Origin: Symbiodinium kawagutii
Lineage: Eukaryota > Sar > Dinophyceae > Suessiales > Symbiodiniaceae
Assembly (NCBI GenBank): GCA_009767595.1
Contig: VSDK01024160.1
Coordinates: forward strand, 646,097-710,096
DNA: 64,000 nucleotides
Direction: 5' to 3'
The notes under the pieces were generated by a model. The model made no database searches and was not told the origin of the DNA. It saw only the letters and a program-made list of their open reading frames with translations. Of this stretch, positions 1 through 12,000 are shown piece after piece. The position numbers and the translations under genes are program-made. Position 1 is the first letter of the stretch; every line of letters starts with the position of its first letter.

Positions 1-80
1 ACGAATTCAAGGTTCGGCTCGCCGACCTGGAGTCCTTCCTGTTGGAAAAGCTGGCGGGAGCTGATGGCGACATCCTGGAG
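1..80 (+). CDS. Dynein exon 1 (partial at window edge)
   Basis: Codons start at base 3. FKVRLADLESFLLEKL followed by GADGDILE matches the segment just after the stalk and AAA5 that precedes the LEE-K-TS-EI-EKV helix. A GT donor at 81 is possible. The junction to exon 2 does not join cleanly, so the end is uncertain. Confidence 0.8.
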
Positions 81-3000
81 GTTGCTATATGGATGCGCTT
101 GGGTGAGCCGGGGCCCCCCAAGAGCTTGGTGGTTTTCCAACTGTGGCCCTAGGCCTGAGCTGAGGACAACATTCACCATCTCTAGATGATTAGCCAACAA
201 GATCAGCCAAGAAGCCATGATATTATTTAATCAGCACTGATAGATTACGAGCAAAAGCTTCACAAATGATTTCACGGGGAACCGGACAGAGTGGGGCCTG
301 CTTGGGGCGTGGCCACAGGACACAGCTTTGGTGTTCAGTCTGGAAGATGCCAAGTTCACGTCAGACGAAGTGAAAGAGAAGGTGAAAATCGCGCGAGAGA
401 CGGAAGCCAAGATCAACCTCATCTCCCAGAATTATTGCACCTTGGATCATTGCAGGGCTGTAGGGATGTGTCGTCTGGTTGTTTCATCCATTCTGGCCAT
501 CATGAATCATCATTCCCAACAAATTACTGATTTGTTGCCCATCAAGTATTTACCATCATCGACTAGACATCTAAAAAACAGAAATGAAATATGGATATCA
601 ACCATCATGAATTGCAAACCACTAATGGCTATTCGAACCAAGCCCATGATTGCTACCCACCATCATTGATGGTCGCCATTGTCATTTCTTGGGATGGTGA
701 TGCAACTTTTCTTGAGAGCGAACCGCCCGTGCTTTGGCTGCGAAAACTGTTTCATGAGTTTCTTTCAGGCCGTTTGGGACAGCATTTCCGCCCCAAGAAA
801 TCATAAAGCTCTGGGAGAAAAGGCTTTGTAGCTGGAAAGCCGCCCAATCTTGTAGTGAAACTTTGGGAAAGCATTTTTGGATCACTTCATAGACAGGTTC
901 ATCTACCTGAGGGCAGGCCAACAGCGGACATCGAGCGATAACATATCGTAGTCCTGGTGATGCTGCCTGCAAGGTGAATTGAAACATGTTCTGTCTATTT
1001 CATTGACATTTCCTAGAATGATGAGTTGCTGTGAATTGATGCTGATTGAGGCTTAGATAAATCCCAGTCTCGCCAAAGATGGCGATGGATAGAGAGAGAG
1101 AGAGTGGTTGATAGTGGCTAATTATATCAGTTTACAATCGCGATTAACAACCTGGTTCATACTGGTGACTGTTGATGAACGGTGAAGGGATTTAAGGGTG
1201 AATGATTCGCAGCACGGTGAGTCTTTCATCGCCCATGTGGGCGACGTGGTGTTGGCCACCAGGTCCTGTAGCGAGTCGCGGTTCATTGCTGTTCTTCCTA
1301 ATGATGGAGCTCAGCAAGATGCACACCTTCTACAAGCACCTGAGCTCAGCACGAATTGATACGTTGGTCGGTTCCCGTCCAGTGCATGCTAGGACATAAT
1401 GTCAAGGACCAATCACTAACTACGCGGAAGTTTCGATTTTACCATATTTTAGCCTTTCTCTATGTTTCTCTCCATTTTTCTTTTTCTCTACCTCTCTCTC
1501 TCTATGTCTCTTTCCCTTTCTTTGTCTCATGTTTTCCCCCCTCTCTCCCTCTCTCTCGCTCCCCTTCCCAGTTCGGCTTCACATCGTTGACTCTTTTGTG
1601 CCTAGACCAAGGCAAGCTTTTGTTGTTCCACCAAGCCTCAAACCTTTGCGCTTCTACTTGTAACGAACATGTTTGGCCCTGGCCCTGGCTGCGCCCTATG
1701 CAGCCACTTTTGCAAATAGTTTAACATAGAAGCTTGCTCCCCAGGTATCCCCTCACAAGGAAGCCTTTCTTAAGCGTCAAAGATGGCTAAGCATTAACTC
1801 CATTGCCAAGCACAGTCATTTATCAGCACTCATCATCATTAAGCATCATTGGTTTACCCGTTTCAAGCCATAATGAAAATCATGATGATCCACTTATGAA
1901 TGAGCCGTAAGCATTCAAAAAAACTATATGATTACGATCATGAATCATAGATCATTACATCAAGCCAGTCTTAATCATAGCAACAAATAAAAAGCTACGC
2001 CTCTTTTCCCAGGAGAGGTATCAGCTGCACTGGTTTCAGCTCGCTCGTGTTTCGCGCCAGGTATTCACTGGATGCATTCGTGCAAGTCGTCACCCGCGCC
2101 ATCAGCAAGGTGACATTGCGTGAGGTGCGGAGCTGACAGGGCTACCTGGGCGGTCTATCGTGGGCCTACGCTACTTATAAGCTGCGCAGATTATAACGAG
2201 CTGATATCGATGATAGCCTGGCTGGTGGTTGGGAGGGAGAGATTCGGAGCCAGGGGTATCCTTGAAGCCCTGTAAACGGAGAGCCAAGGAGCTACCAGGG
2301 GCTTGTGTGCTCAAGCTGCTTCCACGAGGCCACAGCGGGAAGTTGTCCACGGAACTTGCAAAAAGCTGGGATTCCAAGTTGACACATTAGAACCACCCAT
2401 CTTTTCTGTGTTCCAAAGTTTAGCTTTCCGTGGACAACATGCCCTCAAAGATGAAACCACCAGAAATGGAAACCTACATGCTTAGCGCTGGGTTGAAAGA
2501 ACAACCATCCATGAGGTCCATGCAAACAGTGTTTGTGTCAAGCTGTGTTCAGGGGAAACCAGGACGCTTCACTTTGACTGTTCAGGCATCACAACTGTTG
2601 AACGCACCGCACTCCTGAAGCAATGGCGCCGCACACTGCACAGATCCTACTCCAGGTCAGCACCCGTAAGATTTCTTGGAGCAGAACTGATTGCAGGACC
2701 CAATTTCCGATTGACTGAGTCTTCGATCTTGTTGGAGCAAGCAGGAATTGTGGACAGGAAGCAGCTGCGATTCATTGAGCTGTTCTCAGGCGGATATGGG
2801 GGATGGAGCCGTGCTGTCAGATGGTTGGGTGATAGAAACTATCCGGTTTGCGTTGCTGGAGGCGTTGACATTCAGCCACAAATGTGCAGCATGTGGAATG
2901 CAAACGATGCAACACCTGATGACCCACATGCCCCACGAGCATTGAATTTCGACCTCAACGAGTTGAATTGCTGGGAAGAGATCATGGAACAGCAACCAAA

Positions 3001-6000
3001 TGCTCTCACAATTTCTTCCTCATGCAAAGCCTTCTCCTCAGCAGGGCAACAGCTAGGATGGAGCAGCAAAGAATCTTCCACGCTGGCAGTCACACTCCGT
3101 CATGCAGTGATGTTCGGCTTCAAACTGATCCTGCTTGAAAATGTCGCCAATTTGGTACAGGATGAAGGACTGAACCATTTCTTCCGATGTGTCTTGGAAT
3201 GGTGTGGTTTGGAAGTGGCACATGAACAAGTGGTACCATTGGAACTCATGCAACCTGCAGAAGGAAACAGGATTCTCATGGTATTGAAGCTTGCAGATGA
3301 CCATGAAATCAAATCGGTCATGCCAGTGGACCTCAGTGAACTTGGCCTTTCGGGACCTCACACACTGCAATCCATGGACAGGTGGGTGAACCTCCCCGAA
3401 CACATGACCAACCAATTGACGATTGATGCAGATGTGTTGAAGGATTACCTCAATACCAAGCACATGCCCAAATCCATGCGACAAAGGATGACCACCAGAA
3501 GCACTGCAGAAGCAATTGAGGTCAGAACGGTTCGCAAAAGCATGAAGATGACAGCAGGTACCTTGATGGCGGCCTATGGTAGTCAGCATAAATTCGGCAA
3601 AACATCTCGATCAGGTGTGATCTTGGGTCAGTTTAGAGAAATCCATCAAAACTGCTTCAGGTTTTTCCATCCATGTGAGCACATCCTTGCCATGGGCACA
3701 ACACAGCCATTGACATTGCCGGCAGACTTTCATTGGGCAATGGAAGCAGTTGGAAATTCCATTGCTGAGAGTCATGCATTGTTTGAAATCCTTGTGGCGT
3801 TCCAGGCATGGGAGCTGGTGATTCCTTCCACTCCTCAAATACCAATTGTTGATGTGCTCCGCCAGCATCGAAACGATTGTATGACAGCATCCAACATGAG
3901 AATCGATGTGAATGACCAATGGTTGAAGTTCTCCAAGATGATGGAAACAGACAACGATGCAGATGAAACACCACTGATAGATGTTGATAGACAATTCCCA
4001 TGTGTCTATGAGATCGTCGAACATGAAAATGACGATGAACCAGTTGCATGTACCCTGCAATCTACAGGACTTGCAACTTGCCGCCAGATCAAAGATGCAG
4101 AGATGCAATTACATGCCCAAGCAACGCATGTGACCCTCATGGATGAACATGATGACCCCATTGAGGACTTGGAAACCATTCCTGAAGGGAGAATCAAGAT
4201 TCGGCGCACCATCAATCCAGCTGCTGATGTCCAACCAATCATCATGATCACTGGACCGGATTATGCACTGGAAATTGAAGTTGACTACAACACCAAGTTG
4301 GATGATTTCAAATTCCATGGAATCCAAGCGAGACACATTGGCTGGACTCAGGATGATGGCACCAGGTATGACCCAACTCAAACCATCCTTGGACCAACCA
4401 TGGTCTGGACACAACTGGGAATGAACATTCCAACCATTAAGAGTCCTGGATGGGTGACGCTGATCCACGTTCGTGACAACCAAGTCTCCACGGTTGATGT
4501 GAAACATGCCCAGGATCAAGTTGTCGAAGACATAATGAGGGCTGAGCAGGTTCTCACAGGTCCAGACGCACGACTGGTTGCTTCCAGAGACCGGTATGCC
4601 AATGTCATTCATATGGGCAAAAAGCTTTCTGAGGTACAGGCAATTATCATGTACTGGACCAAATCCCATCATCAAGTGAAAGCATTGATTTCGGACCACC
4701 ATGGAGTACGCATCAGATGGTGTGACAAGGGCACCAGAATCTTTCAACTCATCCCGAACGCAGCATCCAAGATTATCGTGGATGAAAATGGAGTGCAGTT
4801 ACCCCAAGATTTGCCATTGTTCAGAAATGAAACACTGAAAGTGTTGGATCATCCTGATGATGATGCAGTATCACCTACATGGCTGTTTGAAGCTGCTGCG
4901 CCAACAGACACACAGAAGGCCAAATCCACGCATGATGTCACCATGTTGGCAGCAGTCACTGAAGCATCCGGTGCCATTCGAAGCCAACTTGCAGCATCCG
5001 AACTGACATCTCCGAACAAGGCCTTGCTGATTTCCCAGAGATTGAACACGCTGCTGATGCAGGGGCCAGCCGTTGGGGATGATGAAATGACAATTGCGTT
5101 GGAACTGCTGGAGAGGATTGGACATTGTGTGACCCACGGACTCCTGTTGTGGTCTGAACAAAAAGGAGGATGGGAACAAGATTGCCAATGGGATGACATA
5201 GTGCCGACACCGAAATCCACTCCAAGAGTCATCATGTTGCATGTTGGTGCCCATTGGATTCCAGTGATCATCAATGATGCCATCACGAAACTGGATTACA
5301 TGAACGGGTACCAAATGTCGGACTTGCAGCTTCAGCAGTTGGGAACCATGATGAATTTTCAAGATTATGACATTGAGTGGCACAACATCACCACCTCACA
5401 CGCATGGTGTGGACTTGAAGCAATCAACTGGATGACCCAAATGCTGCAGATTGATTTGACACCACACCAGATCACAACGCATGAACTGGTGACCCGAGTC
5501 ATTCAATTGGTTTCCAGAACGAAATGGTTGGCATACCTTGAAAAGATGAAGCAACATCCTGAGCTCGAGTGCATCATTGGAGCAGTCAGACGACGATTCA
5601 TTGATCAACAGCTCAGGACACCAACGGTTGTGGCATATCATGGTTTTGCAGGGGAACACGACCAACCCCAAAATCTGAAACTGGTTGGAAGATTGGCTGC
5701 AGTGATGATTGGCCGCGGACACCCAGATGAAGAATCGCTGGAAACGGCACGAAAGCTGGTAACAGAAGTACCAATGAAAGTGAAAAACTTGAGCAATATG
5801 CGTGACAACAAAGCATACTCAACGATTCTGGAACTCTGCATTGAACGTGGGATCAATCTCAACAGTATCAACAAGACAACAGCAGTTCAACGACTGCAAA
5901 AATTCTTCAGGTCCAAGAAACTGAAGCAGAAAAGTGATGGCAAACAGAATGAAATCTTTGACTTGACGCAGTTGATCATTGCGGATGGAGTGTTCCAAGA

Positions 6001-9000
6001 TGCATCCGGTGAACCTATGTCAGTGCAGCCTCAATGGTCCGTAGGAGCCAAAGGCCTTTCACTTGCAACCAAGAGCGAAATCGCCCCGTATGTCAAACAA
6101 GCCAAGCTGTTGACATCCGAGATCAACAGTGTACTCCTGAACGAACCAGTGCAATGTGCTGAACCAATCAAATGCACTCAACATACAATCCCTGTTCTCG
6201 ACATGACAGGAAACAAAGCATTGATCCAGGTTTGGGCTGTGCATTTCGGAGTGGAGAAGGTGACACACAACCCTCCGATGGAAGCAGAAATGTCCAGCGC
6301 AGATACAGTGATAGTTGTGATCAGCGTTCAGAAAGAACTGGTGGACCAGGAATGGTGGTCCAAATTTCTGCGAGGTCCGGCAAAGCTTTTGATGCAAACC
6401 ATGTTCAATCCAGTTGAACGACCCAAAGTATCCCAGATATGGTCACGGAGGTGGTCACTTGATGGAAAACTGTCAGATCCAATGTTGGCCAATGGTTTCA
6501 GTCTCTTGTGCAGTGTGGAAGCAAGTGACATCAAAGAATGGTTGAGAAGCTCTGGACTCGGCAGTGTTCCAATTTTTGTATCCCCAAAGCCAGGACAAGT
6601 TTTTGACGACTTGGAAATGAGAATCATATGGTTGTCCAAGACCATCCATGAAACTGCAGTCCAGGTGGCAACAGTCCCGGACCACCTTGGGGTGATTTAC
6701 AAGCGACCATCCTCGTTTGGCCTTCGAGTGCTGGCAAGGAGATTTCCATCGATCTGGGCTGAACTGAAGCCAGATCAGAAGCCTCCAGAGTTCATCAAAT
6801 GCACCAAGAAGTATGTTGTTGATGGCATTCCACCCTCCATGAATGCAAGCCAAGTTGAACAGATGTGCCAGGCGACATCATGGAAAATCAAGGTTCTCCG
6901 AAGATACAGTGACGGAAGGTATCTCGTCGGATGTGAGAATGCACCGGCTAAGGATACCATTGCAATGCAGGACAGCATGATCCTGATCACCGAATACAAG
7001 GAGACACCAAAGCAGACACAGAAATCTATCGTGGCAGGCAAGCTGGCCATGACACCGATTGCGCGCAGCTCTTCACAGGACGAGGATCCCCTGATGAGGA
7101 ACGACCCATGGCTTGCTGCACGTGAACAAAGAGTTGCAAAATGGAAAGCCGCTCATGGCAACAACAATGCCATGGACACAAATGAGGATGGACAGAACCC
7201 CACGCAGGAGGTTCTGGCAAAACAAAGTGATCGCATTGCAACAGTTGAGGCCAAGTTGAGTGAACTACAGCAGCAGATGCAGGTTGACCGTGCATCGACA
7301 GCTGAGAAGTTCCAAGAAGTTCACAACAACTTGGGTGAAGTGCAAACCACGTTGAAGCAATCTTTGACTGATGCACTCCAAGCGCAATCGCAAACACTGC
7401 TGACACAATTCGAAGCGTTGTTGAGGCCTTCACCGAGAGCTGAAGCAACAGATGCCAAGGGATCCCGCAGCAGATCCCCCCCAACAAGAGCAAAAGCAGC
7501 CATGCCCAATTGACATGTATGTCAATTGGTGACAGATGCAGATCACTACAAGGCTATGGCGAGATGTCACTCTCCACTTGTCACTCCCTGTTTTTGCTTG
7601 CACTGACTTCCGAAGTCAGATCATTCACCTGTCAAAGTAACAGAAATAGATTAATTGGGCAATGCCACGTTCATTGCCCACCATGATCATGGCTGCTTTG
7701 CTTTGTGTAGCACAAGCCATGGACAATGCAAACTTCATTGCCGAGCATGGCTGCCAAAAGGCGTAGGTAGCCCTAGTGCTGAGAAGGAACAAAGGCTGGA
7801 AAGCCAAAGCCCTGGATACAAAACAAAACCCCAAACAAGCGGAACAAAAAATCACCCGCAATGGCCGAAATGACCTTGACTGTCTTTTGCAAGTGTGGAT
7901 TGAACAAGTGTTGACTGGGTTGCTATCCCCAAACTCGCAATCTTGCAGAGATCCGTGCATTGAGGATTTTCAGGTTCCATTCCATGGTGGAGTGTGCGAG
8001 CATTTGTTCCCGATAATGCTTTTCACATACATCGTGAAGATCATTGAGCACACAAGCAATGATACACATCCAAATTTGAAAGATACAATGATGCTTCGTT
8101 GCCCATTGACTGAATCCATGCGTCCAGATATTTTGGGAGATGCGGCTTACCTCCTGACGTGTCATGAGAAGATAGTAGGTCAATGTGAGCCTGAGTGTAC
8201 CACTGCTGTGAATGAACCGTGGGGAAACATGGGTCACATGGTGGCGTGTTCAGAGAGTGGCAAAGAAACCTCTCTTGGTACCTCCGTTGAAACTTCATTG
8301 TCGATTCCTATACTCATACATCACGCAAGCATCATGACTTTCGTTGGTGAATAACATATGCTATGCACAAATCGAATCATCACACAAACCAATATCGCCA
8401 AACTCAGAGAAGTGACAGACCTGCTCCAGATGGTTGGGAGGACTGCCCCAGTCTGGAGCCAGTGAATATACCTGGTCTTAAAACTTTGGAATAGCAGACG
8501 TGACCTTTGGTTATCAATGGTATGTTGGACGATTTTTCCCCTAGGGGAAGCGTAAATCCCGGTCCAATGCACTTCACAGTTGCTAATTAATTAGCATTTA
8601 TAACAAATCCAGTTGGTTCTCCGCTGCAATGGAAGAAGATGGAGTATACTTTGCAGTAGAGACAGGAGCCTCATCTCAGATGATAACCACAGAAAGGAAA
8701 CAGTTCCGAAAGAAGAATCTCCTGCTATACCATAGCCCACCCATCAGACCCAAACGTAAACACCTCAGTCAAAAGGAGAAAAGTCTTCCTCCATCAGGAG
8801 GAACTGCTTGATAACAACACAGCCTTCACGAGAGTGTTAGGATTGTAGATCACGAGTGCAGTCGACAAGCCAGACTTAGTGGTGCCTACGTGAAATTTCG
8901 TTCAATTGAGGTGCTGTGCATTTCACTATATGCATTCCCACCAGGATACCAAAATTGACAATTGCTGAGGTTAGAGCCTGAACGATGACCTTTGAATGCA

Positions 9001-12000
9001 GCCATTAACACCTAGCCCAGTGGCCAGGCCCTTCGATAGTGGCAGGAGACTTCAATCACGATTGATACACTTCGTGCCCTGGAAACAATTGAAACAGGCG
9101 GGCTGGCTATCAGCCAGAGAGCTCCATGCATAAGATCACATCGGACTTAGCGCCCACCTTTAAAGATTCAACTCACAATGATACTTTGTAATCCACCCCT
9201 CCTTGCATCAGTATGTCGAAAGTGTGGATGTGCTTTAAATACTGGTCTCCCTGACCATAACCCCATCACTATCCGGTAAACCTTGAGGGACACACAGATC
9301 CCACATAGTTTGGAAACGACTCAGGGATTGACTCCTATCCAGCGCAAACACCTCCAAAACTTGATCAAGGAAGACTTACAAGATACCAATTGTGGAACCA
9401 ATGTTACTTCGGAACTACTTGACTTCAATGAATGGATCAAAAATGTTGAAAGTTACTGGCACCAATCTCTCTCAACAACAGATACACCCTAAGAGTTTCC
9501 CAAAAGGGTAGGGGGTAGACCCTAAATATAAATGCTTGCAGCCTGCGAGATCACCGAAGATTGGTCGACCTGGGGACTATCAAGTCAGTGAATCTATCAC
9601 CACAGTTCAATTTAAACAGGTCATTAAGCAGATCCGTAGATGACCAGCATCCGTCGACTCCTTGAGGCGCATAGCTAGAGCATCCATCCTTTCAACCAGA
9701 ATGGAATGCTGTGTTGAATGCCAGAGGATTCCCACCTACCTTCACCAAATGGTGCCAGAAACATAAGATCAAGTAGATTCCACATAATTGATGTTGATGC
9801 GTAATTGCAGAATGCATCAAATTCCAACAGCATCTTGCCCAGACCGATTCTAAGCAACGTTTAAAACATTTTCAAGAAAGAATTGCTCGTGATTCAGATC
9901 CTGGTCATAAAGAAGCGTTTAGGGCAATCAAAGAAGAACAACATCCTCCGTGACAGCTATTAAAGAAATTGTATCTTGACTGCCACTAGAATAAAAAGCA
10001 CCAAGAAGTCAAAGCTACTCCACTACAGAGTAGAATCTCATACATCGTGGCATCTGGTCACCAAAGTGTGCTATGAAGGCGAACCAGTCAAAATTGTCAA
10101 CAAGCAATCAGCCATCATTGCATGTGCTGCCCCAGTTTCGTAGCCAAAATCCGATAAAAGGAGAATATTGGTGCCATGATACTAAATGATACAGGACTCC
10201 TTTTTCCAAAAATGGGGGATGTTTTGGGATAACGACGCTGAACTTGACCCACGAGCATAGAAATTTGACTCAGTTGCCAGAATCATGGCAGATCTTTAAC
10301 GATGACATCCATGAATAAGTCTCCCTCAGTTGAAAAGTGCCATCAAACATACCAAAAATCATACTGCGAAAGGATCCTGCCAATGGTCCATTCTGGATTT
10401 TCAATAATCCCAGATTCCTATTTGCAAATGTAGTAGACACCTGGAATAGCTATTGAGAGGGGAGACAACCTGGCCACAAAACTAAATTTTGCCAGGGTGG
10501 TTCTTCCGACTAAGAATCCGCAACCATCGTGTGTCCTACACACAAGGCCGATAACAGTGCTCTCATAGTGTGGCGTCTACTCGCAAAGGCTTGGACAAAG
10601 CCTCTGTTGATCAAATAGCAGGCACATTGCCGCAATCGGTACAGGGTAGTCTTCCTGGCCGTGACCCATGAATATCTGGTATATGTTACAATAAAGATTG
10701 AGCACCATTAGCTGCAAAAACTAAACTATGTGGAATGGTTTCTGACTGACGAAGTTCTTCAACACAATACATCGGGACCTCTAATTCCATTGTTTGCAGC
10801 TTTCAAACTCCCATGACCATTGTGAGACAATGGGCTGCGCAATTGGCAGGACTTCAAAAAGTTGTAACCATCAAAGGAAGCCTTAGTGCGCCCCATAAAA
10901 GCCGAAGAGGAGTTCCAGAGGGAGACCCCCTGAGTGTCTAACATCCATCCTTTAAGCAGCGCATGGTGTGCGTTTTTGGAATGAAGATGGGAGATCAAAG
11001 CTGCCTCCCACTTGTCTATGTAGATAATTGGGAACTGTAGCCAACGATGACGAGTCCTGATCAATGCAGTTTCCCACACCAAAACTTTCTGTGATGCATG
11101 TGGTTAACCCTTGATTAAAGAAAAGCTGGCTTTGGGGGGTTAATATTGCACTGGATGATGCAGTGCAAAAGACGAATCTCCCCCACGAAAAATATGCTCG
11201 AGATCTGGGTGCACCAATTCGCTACCAAACACGGCACTCAGCAACGATGTACCGGGATAAATAGACCTTGGAACAGCCAGATTATACAAAATTAAAGTCT
11301 AAAGTTGGACCAGCAGAGCCAGAAAGAAATGATTTGATGGGAGTCCTCCCAAAAATATTTTATGCAGCAGAAATTTATCCAATTCCGAAAGGGGACATTG
11401 CGACCTAAGAAGGAAGATCTCACGATCGCTTTTTTCGTGACTAAGCGTTCGAACCCCATGCTTGCCTGACCTGACCTACCCAGAGTAGACCCATTGTTCT
11501 ATTGACGCTTCAGGCCATTCGTTCCTAAGACGTTTTGTTGCCATGAATCCGAATCATTAGAATGATTCATAACCAGTGGAATGTGTCTTGAACAATCATG
11601 CGTGACTACAGGCCCTATCAGTGCACTTCAAAGGCTGTGTGATCTTTATTGATCCACCTGGATCATGATTGACTCTTGTCAACTCGAGCGGCAATAGAAT
11701 TGACTTGTGACCCATGACATGGCTCACATCAAAAATACCATCCTTGAACAGCATGACTGGTGACGTTTCAAGAACTCATAAATCGTAAAGATTGCTTGCA
11801 CCAAACAGCACCAGACTTTGCAGCGGCTAGACGACTATAAGTAATATGCACCCTGATCAACGTAACCTCCTGTAATCCACTGACCGGGGGCATCATCACT
11901 AATCAAATGCTGCACTCATGGCACAGCCGATCCTCAGGACAATGTGACCTGTGTGACCAAGAGGATACCTAACCCACAGATTGAAAACATGCACCCATGT

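Noticed and set aside
2748..7509. Minus-strand and other-frame ORFs up to 212 codons over ORF1
   Set aside because: Shadows of the long ORF1; no motifs and no independent composition.
7776..8354. 192-codon ORF between LINE ORF1 and the ORF2 signatures
   Set aside because: Composition is not convincing, and it overlaps faint endonuclease-like sequence in other frames; best seen as part of decayed ORF2.
11430..11465. tRNA T-loop-like gcgttcgaacccca
   Set aside because: No acceptor stem or anticodon arm can be formed around it; it lies in decayed ORF2.
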